Of a DNA stretch of 64,000 nt, positions 34,203-42,491 are shown piece by piece. How positions within the stretch are numbered: position 1 is the first letter of the stretch; the number at the start of each line of letters is the position of its first letter. A program made the translations under genes and the position numbers. The notes below the pieces were generated by a model. That model did not search any database, was not told the origin of the DNA, and saw only the letters and a list, made by a program, of their open reading frames with translations. Source of the DNA: Isoptericola cucumis (lineage in GTDB: Bacteria > Actinomycetota > Actinomycetes > Actinomycetales > Cellulomonadaceae); the NCBI RefSeq assembly GCF_014635665.1, contig NZ_BMDG01000005.1:1-64000 (forward strand), written 5' to 3'.

Positions 34203-35348
34203 TCAGATCTTCTTCGGCGCCACCCGGGCTGCCAGCGACCCGGCGCCCGCCCGCACGCGCGCGCCGACCGGGGTGCCGCCACCGGCGTCACGGCGCGCTG
34301 CCTGCGCCGCCGCGAGGACGGTGAGCATGGACGACGGGTCGCCCTGCAGCAGCATCGTCGTCAGGGCGGTGCCGTCCCACCGGGCGAGGTCGCGCGCGAC
34401 CTTCTCGGCGGGCCCGACCAGCGCGATCTCCTCCACCAGCTCGGTGGGCACGGCCCGCGCGGCGTCCTCCTTGCGCCCGGCGAGGAAGAGCTCCTGGACC
34501 TCGTCCAGCGCCGCCGCGTACCCCAGTCGGTCCAGGGAGGCCTTGTGGAAGTTCGCCTCCTTCGACCCCATCCCGCCCGCGTACAGCGCGATGTGGGGAC
34601 GGATGACGTCGGCGGCAGCCTCGAGGTCGTCGCGCACCACGACCGGCACGGTCGCGAGCACCTCGAACGCCGAGGCGGGTGCGCGCTCGTCCGCACGCTG
34701 CGCGAACCCGGAGGCGAGCAGCTCGCGGTGCTCGGCGTCGGCGCGGGGGGCGTAGAAGCCGGCCATCCAGCCGTCGGCGATCTCGGCGGCGAGCGCGACG
34801 TTCTTCGGCCCCTGCGCCGCCAGGACGATCGGGATGTCGGCGCGACGCGGGTGCACGGTGGGCTTGAGCGCCTTGCCGAGGCCCGTGGCGCCGGGGGCGT
34901 CGGCGGGCAGGGGGAGCCGGAAGAAGTCGCCGTCCGCGGTGACCGGGCGCTCGCGGGCGAAGACCTGGCGCACGACGTCGACGTACTCGCGCGTGCGGGC
35001 CAGCGGCCGCCGGTACGGCTGGCCGTACCAGCCCTCGACGACCTGCGGCCCGGACGCGCCGAGGCCGAGCACGAAGCGGCCGCCGGAGAGGTGGTCGAGC
35101 GTGATCGCCTGCATCGCCGTCGCGGTGGGGGTGCGGGCCGCCATCTGTGCGATGCCGGTGCCGAGGCGCAGCCGGCGGGTGCGCGAGCCCCACCAGGCGA
35201 GCGGCGTGAAGGCGTCGGAGCCGTACGCCTCCGCCGTCCAGACGGAGTCCAGGCCGAGCGCCTCGGCGGCGACCAGGGCGGGCACGATGCCCTTCGGTGG
35301 CTTGCGGGACCAGTAGCCGGTCTGGATGCCGATGCGCAGGGTGCTCAT
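34203..35348 (-). CDS. LLM-class F420-dependent oxidoreductase
   Basis: This 381-residue luciferase-like TIM-barrel protein starts LRIGIQTGYWSRKPPKG. It has LDHLSGGRFVLGLGASGPQVVEGWYG and VALAAEIADGWMAGFYAP, typical of actinobacterial F420-dependent enzymes of the LLM class. GAGGAG precedes the ATG. The substrate cannot be told. It converges on the alkyltransferase-like gene with a 16-bp gap. Confidence 0.87.
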   Translation of the reverse strand: MSTLRIGIQTGYWSRKPPKGIVPALVAAEALGLDSVWTAEAYGSDAFTPLAWWGSRTRRLRLGTGIAQMAARTPTATAMQAITLDHLSGGRFVLGLGASGPQVVEGWYGQPYRRPLARTREYVDVVRQVFARERPVTADGDFFRLPLPADAPGATGLGKALKPTVHPRRADIPIVLAAQGPKNVALAAEIADGWMAGFYAPRADAEHRELLASGFAQRADERAPASAFEVLATVPVVVRDDLEAAADVIRPHIALYAGGMGSKEANFHKASLDRLGYAAALDEVQELFLAGRKEDAARAVPTELVEEIALVGPAEKVARDLARWDGTALTTMLLQGDPSSMLTVLAAAQAARRDAGGGTPVGARVRAGAGSLAARVAPKKI

Positions 35349-35460
35349 GGGGGCGGTGCTCCTCGTCGAGGCGGATGTTCCGGGGTACCCGGGACTCGGC
35401 GTCTCGGGTAACGCGAGTCACACCCTAGCCGAGAGACGAGCCCGGGCTTAGCGTCGGACC

Positions 35461-35865
35461 ATGGCGACCTACGACGACGTGGCGTCCGTCGCGCTCGGGC
35501 TGCCGGACGTGACGGAGGGCACCCGCTACCGGGGCTGGCGCTCCTGGCAGGTGGGCAGGGCCGTGTTCGCCTGGGAACGGCCGTTCAGCAAGGCCGACGT
35601 CCGGCGGTTCGACGACGCGCCGGTTCCGGGCGGTCCGATCCTCGCGGTGGCGACCGAGGACCTCGAGGAGAAGGAGGCGCTGCTCGCCGCGCACGGCTCG
35701 GCGTGCCTCACGATCCCGCACCTCGACGGCTATCCCGCCGTGCTCGTGCGCCTCGACCGGCTGGGCGGTGCGGACGACGCCGAGCTGCGCGAGCTGGTCG
35801 TGGACGCCTGGTTCGCCAAGGCGCCGCCGGCGCTCGCCGAGCGGCACCGCGACCTGCTCGGGTGA
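35461..35865 (+). CDS. MmcQ/YjbR-family protein
   Basis: This 134-residue CyaY-like fold protein has the sequence LPDVTEGTRYRGWRSWQVG, then FAWERPF and the C-terminal DAWFAKAPPALAERH. The family is thought to bind DNA, but its role is unclear. TAGCGT lies 6 nt before the ATG, pointing to a leaderless transcript. Confidence 0.85.
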   Translation: MATYDDVASVALGLPDVTEGTRYRGWRSWQVGRAVFAWERPFSKADVRRFDDAPVPGGPILAVATEDLEEKEALLAAHGSACLTIPHLDGYPAVLVRLDRLGGADDAELRELVVDAWFAKAPPALAERHRDLLG

Positions 35866-35890
35866 GGCCCGCTTCGGGGTCGCGTCGCTG

Positions 35891-36918
35891 TCAGCCGGTC
35901 GCGCGGGCCCGGTCCGCGAGGGTGTTGAGCAGCCCCGCCGCGGACGCGGCGTCGTCCACGGTGACCACGAGCGAGCGGCCGCCGGTCCGCTCGACCAGGA
36001 GCGACTCGCCCCGCCGGAGCACGACGCCGACCCGGCCGCCCGGGCCCACCCGCCAGCCCCAGCCGCCGAACTCCGCGAGCGGGCTCACGTCGGTCACCGA
36101 CGCGACGACGACCTCGTCGGCGGGCACGTGCGTGCCGGGCCAGCCGAGGACTGAGCGCACCGTCAGGCCCGTCGCGTCGACGCGCACCGTGAAGGCGAAC
36201 ATCGCCGCGAAGAGCCCGGCCAGCAGCGCGGGCACGACGAGCATCGCCCACGTCTCCAGCACGACGGCGAGCACCGTGGTGATCAGGATCGCGACGGCCG
36301 CGACGGCCAGGCCCGGACCGCCGGCCGCCCGCCGGAACCATGCCGCTCGCTCGCCGTCGTGCAGCACCGCCCGCGCGGCGCCCGCGGCGACCGGCGCGTC
36401 GGAGGGGAGCCTCCGGTCGCCGGGGACCAGCGCCGCGGCGAGGCAGGCGGGGACGAGGGGGAGCAGCAACGACAGCGCCAGGGCCCAGCCGGCGTCGGTG
36501 GCCTCGGAGGCGTCGGCGAGCCCGCGCTGCGGGGCCAGGGAGGTGAGCAGGACCGCCGCGGCGAACGCGCCGGACCACATGCAGCCGCCGGCGGCCAGGC
36601 GCCGGGTCGAGGCCGCGGCGCCCCACGCCCACCCGATGGCGGCGAAGACGGCGCACAGCCCCACGGCGAGGAGGATGCCGACGAGCAGGAAGGAACCCAC
36701 CGACGAGAAGCCGTCGGGCGCGCCGGCGCCGCTCCAGTGCGAGGCGATCTCGCCGGGCAGCTCGTCGAGCCACGACCAGCGACGAGCGCCCCGGCCAGCG
36801 CGAGCAGGAGCCCCGCGGCCGACGACCAGAGCATCGCCCGGCGCGCTCCGGGCCGCCAGGCGGCCGGGCCCGCGCCCGAGCCGCCCGAGGTTCGGCCGGT
36901 CGGGGGAGTCGTGGTCAT
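35891..36918 (-). pseudogene. DUF1648-type multispanning membrane protein, frameshifted
   Basis: The N-terminal frame starts at ATG 36918 (SD GGAGG) and gives MTTTPPTGRTSGG followed by a membrane helix (LLLALAGALV). Near 36775-36790 the frame must shift to continue as SWLDELPGEIASHW and GAPDGFSSVGSFLLVGILL, the DUF1648 pattern LPxxIxxHWxxxGxxDGF. The second frame then runs without interruption to 35891, with about six helices and a C-terminal PH-like domain. One missing base explains the break. Either a real pseudogene, a programmed shift, or a sequencing error. Confidence 0.7.
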
Positions 36919-37005
36919 CGGGTCATCGCCTCCTTGACGAGGGTGGTGGTCTCCGGGGACACCTGTGCCGCCCGCGCGGCGGCGGCCGGCGCGTCGAGGG
37001 GCCCC

Positions 37006-37047
37006 GTGACGGCGGACCGGCGTGACGACGGACCGGCGTGACGACGG
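37006..37047. repeat. 16-bp tandem repeat, about 2.6 copies
   Basis: gtgacggcggaccggc (37006-37021) is followed by gtgacgacggaccggc (37022-37037) and a third partial copy (gtgacgacgg). It lies downstream of cysE and upstream of the DUF1648 gene. On the plus strand each unit has TGA. Confidence 0.9.
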
Positions 37048-37073
37048 CCCGCGACCCCGAGGGGTCGCGGGCC
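37046..37073 (-). terminator. Hairpin terminator after cysE
   Basis: A perfect 13-bp stem (37046-37058 with 37061-37073) with a 2-nt loop lies 28 bp after the cysE stop on the minus strand. Confidence 0.75.
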
Positions 37074-37100
37074 GCGAGCGGGCCGTCGGTCGTGGAACGG

Positions 37101-37772
37101 TCAGATCATGTACTCGGGGAGACCGGCGTCCTCGACGCGCTGGCCGTGGTCGGGCCGGTGCCCCGGCGCGCGGGCCTGGGCCGGCACGCCGACCGCGACC
37201 ATGCCCGCGGGCACCTCCCGCACGACCACGGCGTTGGCCCCGATCTGCGCGTCGTCACCGATCTGCAGCGGTCCCAGCACCTTGGCGCCCGCCCCCACCA
37301 TGACGCGGTCGCCGAGCGTCGGGTGCCGCTTGCCGCGGGTCATCGAGCGCCCGCCGAGCGTGGAGCCGTGGAACAGCACGCAGTCGTCGCCGACCACGGC
37401 CGTCTGCCCGATGACCACGCCCATGCCGTGGTCGATGAACAGCCGGCGCCCGATGCGCGCGCCCGGGTGGATCTCGATCCCGGTGAGCCAGCGGGCGACC
37501 TGCGACACGAGCCTCGCAGGCAGTCGCAGACCCGGCCGGTGCCACATCCGGTGCGTGATCCGGTGCACCCACACCGCGTGCACGCCCGGGTAGCCGAGCG
37601 CGACCTCGAACCGGGACCGTGCCGCCGGGTCGTGGGCGTGGGCCGCCTCGAGGTCCTCCAGGAGGATCTCGACGAGGTGCCCCAATCCTGGCCGGTGGCC
37701 CGCGGGCATGGGGTGGTCGGCGTCGTCGGGCACGGTGCGTCGCGACGCGGTCGCGGCGAGGGGGGCGGTCAC
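37101..37772 (-). CDS. cysE: Serine O-acetyltransferase
   Basis: CysE makes O-acetylserine for cysteine synthesis. This 223-residue protein is the shorter EpsC-type: N-terminal helical part, then a left-handed beta-helix of hexapeptide repeats (LFIDHGMGVVIGQTAVVGDD, FHGSTLGGRSMTRGKRHPTLGD) with the catalytic His in IDHGMG. It ends in Ile, as SATs that dock into CysK do (PEYMI). GTG 37772 is 2 nt after the cysK stop, so coupling is likely; an internal ATG near 37708 is an alternative start. Confidence 0.93.
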   Translation of the reverse strand: MTAPLAATASRRTVPDDADHPMPAGHRPGLGHLVEILLEDLEAAHAHDPAARSRFEVALGYPGVHAVWVHRITHRMWHRPGLRLPARLVSQVARWLTGIEIHPGARIGRRLFIDHGMGVVIGQTAVVGDDCVLFHGSTLGGRSMTRGKRHPTLGDRVMVGAGAKVLGPLQIGDDAQIGANAVVVREVPAGMVAVGVPAQARAPGHRPDHGQRVEDAGLPEYMI

Positions 37773-37773
37773 G

Positions 37774-38709
<936 letters not shown>

Positions 38710-38927
38710 GTTGATCGTGTCCTTCTCGTCTGGCGTGGACCGGCCGTCGGCCGGGGTGGACGTGCGCCTACGCACGTCACGATGACCTGGGGAGGGCGAC
38801 GTCGCCAGCCGGGGTCCGGCCGCTCGGGTGCGGGAGACGGTCCGGGCTGGTGCGCGTCGAGGGTGCTGAGCGTCGCGCGGTCGCCGCGGCCCGTCGTGGT
38901 CGACGGGTCAGGCGTGACGCGGACGCT
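38710..38927 (-). promoter_or_regulatory. Candidate attenuator region between the cysteine leader and cysK
   Basis: Reading leftward from the leader stop: a 7-bp hairpin with a 4-nt loop (38890-38896 with 38901-38907); a longer alternative pairing of GAGCGTC at the leader stop (38922-38928) with 38868-38874 that encloses it; a 12-bp palindrome (38795-38806); an 8-bp stem with a 4-nt loop (38759-38766 with 38771-38778); and a 6-bp stem (38740-38754) shortly before the cysK ribosome site. The leader-stop strand would be covered by a ribosome at or near the Cys codons, so alternative folding is plausible. The mechanism is inferred. Confidence 0.5.
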
Positions 38928-38993
38928 CTACAGACAGGTGCAGCAGCAGGGGACGCAGGGACGGGCGGTGACGGTGGCGATCGCGTGGCGCAT
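38928..38993 (-). CDS. Polycysteine leader peptide of the cysK-cysE operon, 21 aa
   Basis: The minus strand has ATG at 38993, 21 sense codons and TAG at 38930-38928. The last nine residues are CVPCCCTCL, so five Cys codons (all TGC or TGT) fall in eight positions, including three in a row. GGAAGGG lies about 9 nt before the ATG. Upstream position, size and composition match the cysteine-responsive short ORFs described for mycobacterial sulfur genes, where ribosome stalling at Cys codons controls the operon downstream. Here that role is inferred, but chance occurrence directly upstream of cysK is unlikely. Confidence 0.75.
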   Translation of the reverse strand: MRHAIATVTARPCVPCCCTCL

Positions 38994-39129
38994 CGGCTGT
39001 GTCCCTTCCGTCCGGGCGGCCGTGGCCGCGAGCGTCGTCACCGGGCCCGCGACGGCGCGGGCGTGACGTGGCGCCGAGCGTATCGCCCGCCGCGGTCGGC
39101 GACAACGGCCGGCCTGGATCGTCTCAGCG

Positions 39130-39200
39130 AGCGGGCGACGGGAATCGAACCCGCGTAGCCAGTTTGGAAGACTGGGGCTCTACCATTGAGCTACGCCCGC
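39130..39200 (-). tRNA. tRNA-Gly (anticodon TCC)
   Basis: Acceptor arms GCGGGCG/CGCCCGC; anticodon stem CCAGT/ACTGG with loop CTTCCAA, anticodon TCC; T-loop GGTTCGATTCC. Discriminator U at 39130; CCA is not encoded. The length is 71 nt. Confidence 0.96.
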
Positions 39201-39380
39201 ACGTTGCTCGAAGCACGACGCGGCAGCTGCCCGCCGTCCTTCCGAACGCGGGCCTCACCCTAGCAAAGGCGCAGGTGTCGTCCGGCCGGGCGCGGTCCCG
39301 GCCACCGTTGACGGCGGCGTCCGCGGCGACGTGGTGGCGCACTACACTGACCTGGGCCTGCACCGGTAGGGGCGGGTCCT

Positions 39381-39457
39381 CGGGGTGTGGCGCAGCTTGG
39401 TAGCGCATCTGCTTTGGGAGCAGAGGGTCGCAGGTTCGAATCCTGTCACCCCGACCA
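39381..39457 (+). tRNA. tRNA-Pro (anticodon TGG), attachment site of the integrated element
   Basis: Acceptor arms CGGGGTG/CACCCCG with discriminator A at 39454 and CCA at 39455-39457. The anticodon loop TTTGGGA gives TGG. TACACT at 39343-39348 is a plausible -10. From 39412 on, the gene's 3' part is an att core repeated at 49206-49249. The encoded CCA comes from the element side: the chromosomal flank at attR reads GAG in place of the CA that completes CCA. Confidence 0.97.
39412..39455 (+). repeat. attL core of the integrative element
   Basis: A 44-bp sequence from the anticodon loop to just past the tRNA-Pro 3' end, identical to 49206-49249. The integrase gene lies beside it, reading toward it. 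Confidence 0.95.
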
Positions 39458-39458
39458 C

Positions 39459-39496
39459 CGCCCACCTGCACGAACACGTTTCGGTGCAGGTGGGCG
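39459..39496. terminator. Hairpin between tRNA-Pro and the integrase gene
   Basis: A 16-bp stem with one bulged G (39459-39474 with 39480-39496) and a short loop lies just inside attL. It could end tRNA-Pro transcripts and leftward int transcripts. It belongs to the element, since it is absent at attR. Confidence 0.65.
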
Positions 39497-39521
39497 AACC
39501 CGTCGGAACGGCCGCTGTGGT

Positions 39522-39538
39522 TCCAACTGAGGTTCTAC
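39522..39538 (+). repeat. Candidate integrase arm-type site, left
   Basis: The 17-mer tccaactgaggttctac recurs with one mismatch at 49107-49123, in the same orientation. Each copy lies inside the element 60-100 bp from an att core. It overlaps the int stop codon. Confidence 0.5.
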
Positions 39539-40719
39539 GCGGCGTCGTCATCGTCTGCCCCATCGGCTTTGAGCACCGGGAAGACGAGGTCCATCACCGC
39601 CGCTCCGGCTTCGAGGACAGGCCGCAGCTCGTGGCGATAGACCAGCTCGGTGACGGCGGTCCCCGAGTGCCCCATGAGCCGCGAGATCTCCTCGATGGGC
39701 AGACCACGCTCCGACAGGATCGAGACGAACGAGTGACGCAGATCACGCGGCGTCCATTCCTCCGGGACGATCCCGGGCACCAGCCGCAGCGCTGACCGGA
39801 AGGATCGGCGGACGTTGTGCGAGTCCTGCTCGGTCCCCACCAGGGACGGGAACACCAGGTCGTTCTCCTTCCAGGCATCGCCGGCCCTCGCCCTGATCGC
39901 GGCCTGCTTCGCCCGGTGCTCGATGAGCACGGCCGCGACATAGCCCGAGATTGCCAGTGTGCGGCGCGACTTCTGCGTCTTGGTGTCGCCCCCCTCACGC
40001 ACCGAGCGCCAGACGTTGATGTGCGGCGGCACGCCCTTGGGCGGGTCGAGGTCGACGGCGTCCCATCGCAATGCGCGGACTTCCTCGGGCCGAGCCCCGG
40101 CGAGCAGCGAAACCACGATGTAGGCGTGCGCCGGATGGTCCCGCGTCTTGTCGAGCAGATCGGAAGCCTGTTGAAACGTCAGCGACCTCGACCTGCGACC
40201 CGGGCGTCCCTTGGGAGCCGGGCTGAGGTCGACGACGTTTCGCTCCGCCAGGCCCCGCTTCATCGCCCGGTCGATCGACCGTTTCAGTACCGACCGAACC
40301 TGCTTGAGCGTCGACGTCGACAGCTTGGGCGCGAGGCTCACGAGCCAACGATCGATCTCGTCCGGGCGAAGATCGCGGACCCGACGTCCGCCGAGATGTG
40401 GCTTGATGTGCAGCAGGTAGTGAATCTCGTTCCCCTGCTGAGTCCGAGCGGAGACGCTGGACCGAGCGAACGCCAACCAGTCCTCGACGACGGCCGACAC
40501 GGTGACGCGCCGAGCGTCCGGCAAGATGCCGGCCTCGTACTCGCGCACACGGGCACGAAGGGCCTTCAGCGCGGCCGACTCGGTCTTGCCAGATCCGGTC
40601 TTGCGGATCGGCTTCCCGCGACCGTCGTAGCCGACCGTCTGTCGAGCCATGTACCGCTGCCGCTGCTCGTCCCAGTAGACCGTGCCCTCTCCGCGGGAGC
40701 GTCGCTGCTTCTCGCTCAT
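39535..40719 (-). CDS. Tyrosine recombinase (element integrase)
   Basis: This 394-residue site-specific integrase catalyses att recombination. An Arm-type DNA-binding N-terminus (GTVYWDEQRQRYMARQTVGY) precedes a SAM-like core-binding domain (about 75-160) and the catalytic domain: Arg210 in GARPEEVRALRW, a Lys near 247-250, Arg328 in TPRDLRHSF, His351 in LMGHSG, and nucleophile Tyr361 in VYRHE. The first His of the HxLR box is Arg325, a common variant. The start overlaps the xis stop (ATGA), and the gene reads toward attL. Confidence 0.95.
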   Translation of the reverse strand: MSEKQRRSRGEGTVYWDEQRQRYMARQTVGYDGRGKPIRKTGSGKTESAALKALRARVREYEAGILPDARRVTVSAVVEDWLAFARSSVSARTQQGNEIHYLLHIKPHLGGRRVRDLRPDEIDRWLVSLAPKLSTSTLKQVRSVLKRSIDRAMKRGLAERNVVDLSPAPKGRPGRRSRSLTFQQASDLLDKTRDHPAHAYIVVSLLAGARPEEVRALRWDAVDLDPPKGVPPHINVWRSVREGGDTKTQKSRRTLAISGYVAAVLIEHRAKQAAIRARAGDAWKENDLVFPSLVGTEQDSHNVRRSFRSALRLVPGIVPEEWTPRDLRHSFVSILSERGLPIEEISRLMGHSGTAVTELVYRHELRPVLEAGAAVMDLVFPVLKADGADDDDAA

Positions 40720-40925
40720 GCTGCCCCCAGCCCTTCGACGTACTCACGCACGGCAGCAACGGGAACGAGCCTCCGTGCGCCGACCTTGACGGTGCGGAGC
40801 CGACCAGAACGGATCAGCTCGTAGACGGTCCTACGTGACAGCCGCAGTGCGACGGCCGCCTCTTCGACCCGGTACAGCTCCGGGACGATCTCGCCGACGA
40901 AGGCGAGCGTTGCCTTGCTGGTCAT
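40716..40925 (-). CDS. Excisionase-family helix-turn-helix protein (Xis)
   Basis: This 69-residue winged-helix DNA-binding protein is of the MerR/excisionase type: YRVEEAAVALRLSRRTVYELIRSGRLRTVKVGARRLVP. It probably bends DNA at att to favour excision over integration. It overlaps int by 4 bp, so the two are made together. A 30-bp gap separates it from the rep gene upstream. Confidence 0.9.
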   Translation of the reverse strand: MTSKATLAFVGEIVPELYRVEEAAVALRLSRRTVYELIRSGRLRTVKVGARRLVPVAAVREYVEGLGAA

Positions 40926-40955
40926 GCCTTCCCCCTCGGGTCGTGGTTTGGCCGG

Positions 40956-42491
40956 CTATCGCGCCGGGCGATGGGCTCGCTGGTCTGCTCGCCACTTGGC
41001 GTACTCGCGGGCGCGGGATGCGGCGGCATCGGCCAGCGCTTTGTCGCCCGCGTGGGGCCAGCCGGTGCCCTCGTAGGTCCAGGAGCCGACGACGAGGGTG
41101 GTCTCCGCGTCGTCGTCGGCCATGAGCCGCGCTTCGAGGTCGCGCGTGTCGAGCGGCTGCCCGTTGCGCCGGGCGTCGGCGGTGAGGCGTTGGAAGCGGC
41201 GGCGGGCGCGGCGCAGCGCGCCGAGCGTGACCGAGTAGCGGCGAGACTTGGTGGAGAAGTGCCCGCGGAAGCCGAGCATCGGGGCCCAGTGGCCGAGCAG
41301 CGCGTACGGGCTGGCCTGACAGTCCCCGCACAGCGCCGGATGCCGTTCCGCGGCCCGCTCGCCACAGCCGAAGTCGCAGCGGGCCAGCGCCCGGGAGGCC
41401 AGATCGCGGCAGGCCGAGGTGAGCGCGGTCAGGTGCCTACGCGGGCGGGCGGGGTCGAAGCCGGCGGCCTTGGTGGAGTACTTCGCCAGGTAGGCGGCGA
41501 CCTGCTCGGCCGTCACCGCGCCGTCCGTGACGCTGGTGTCGCGGACGACGCGCACGTCCGTCTGTGCCCCGAACCGCAGCACCCGGGCGACGTCGTCGGC
41601 ATCGACCGGCTCGGCCGTGTAGTGGACGGCGGCCGCAGCATCGCGGACGACGTCGGCCAGCACGGCGGCCGGGACCGGTGACGGTGTCCCGGGGCCGTCC
41701 GGGCCGTCGAGGCGGATCAGGGCGTGGAAGTGGACCAGGCCGCGGGCCTGGAACTCGGCAACCTTCGCGTACTCGAGGCGCAGGTGGTCCCGCAGCGCGG
41801 AGGCGGTGACGTCGAGCGCGGCGGCGAGGTGGCGGCGCAGGGTGATGGTGAAGCGCCGCCACAGCTCGGGCGCGAACCACTGCCACACCGCCGCCGAGTC
41901 GGGGTCGTAGCAGTCCGGGCACACCGGCGCACCGACCTCGACGTCGGAGGGGTCGTGGTGTGCCCAGCAGGTCAGGCGTCGCCCGTGCTCGCAGACGGTC
42001 GTCTTGGCGCGGGGACGGCAGGGCTGCTTGCCGTCGCGCACCGAGTGCACGGGCCCGAACGAGGGCGCGGTGAGCGTGACGAACAGCAGCGGATTCGTCG
42101 CGACGGTGTCGGGGACACCCTTGCCGCCGCGGGTTCCCGTGGCGATCAACTCGAACGTGTCGCGGGCGTAGATGCGTGAGCAGGCCGGGCAGACGTCCTG
42201 GCGCCGGTTGCCGCACGGCTTATAGAGCATCCCGAGGGGCTGGTCGGCGGAACGGAACGTCGCGACGATTTCCCCGGTGCGGGCGTCGACGGTGTCGGAG
42301 CGTCCGACGAGTCGCACGGGGTGGGCGCAGTTGCCGACCCGGGCCAGGGTCTCGGCCAGGGCGGGCATCGACCTGTCGGCCAGGCGTCCGAGGATGCCCG
42401 CGGCTTGGGTGCCGGTGAGGTCGACCAGGTCGAGGGGGACGTCGGGGGAGTGCCCCCAGAAGCCCTCAGTCGTCGCCGTGGCCGTGTCCAT
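40956..42491 (-). CDS. RepSA-type rolling-circle replication initiator
   Basis: This 511-residue protein starts autonomous replication of the excised element by nicking at its double-strand origin. It has FVTLTAPSF at about 137-145, the metal-binding HUH motif VHFHALIRLDG (HFH 254-256) and the likely nicking Tyr in YLAKYSTK at 334-341. An N-terminal Cys cluster (CGNRRQDVCPACSRIYARD) and CEHGRRLTCWAHH plus CPDC resemble zinc-binding sites of the RepSA family. The start overlaps the upstream tra stop (TGATG). Confidence 0.93.
   Translation of the reverse strand: MDTATATTEGFWGHSPDVPLDLVDLTGTQAAGILGRLADRSMPALAETLARVGNCAHPVRLVGRSDTVDARTGEIVATFRSADQPLGMLYKPCGNRRQDVCPACSRIYARDTFELIATGTRGGKGVPDTVATNPLLFVTLTAPSFGPVHSVRDGKQPCRPRAKTTVCEHGRRLTCWAHHDPSDVEVGAPVCPDCYDPDSAAVWQWFAPELWRRFTITLRRHLAAALDVTASALRDHLRLEYAKVAEFQARGLVHFHALIRLDGPDGPGTPSPVPAAVLADVVRDAAAAVHYTAEPVDADDVARVLRFGAQTDVRVVRDTSVTDGAVTAEQVAAYLAKYSTKAAGFDPARPRRHLTALTSACRDLASRALARCDFGCGERAAERHPALCGDCQASPYALLGHWAPMLGFRGHFSTKSRRYSVTLGALRRARRRFQRLTADARRNGQPLDTRDLEARLMADDDAETTLVVGSWTYEGTGWPHAGDKALADAAASRAREYAKWRADQRAHRPAR

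Noticed and set aside
36919-37030. Upstream minus-strand frame ending LVKEAMTR just before the DUF1648 gene
   Set aside because: It is open and overlaps the start as ATGA-like spacing, but no start codon or family is visible; the upstream part is tandem repeat DNA.
39817-40824. 335-aa plus-strand frame opposite the integrase
   Set aside because: Antisense shadow of int and xis, no domain.
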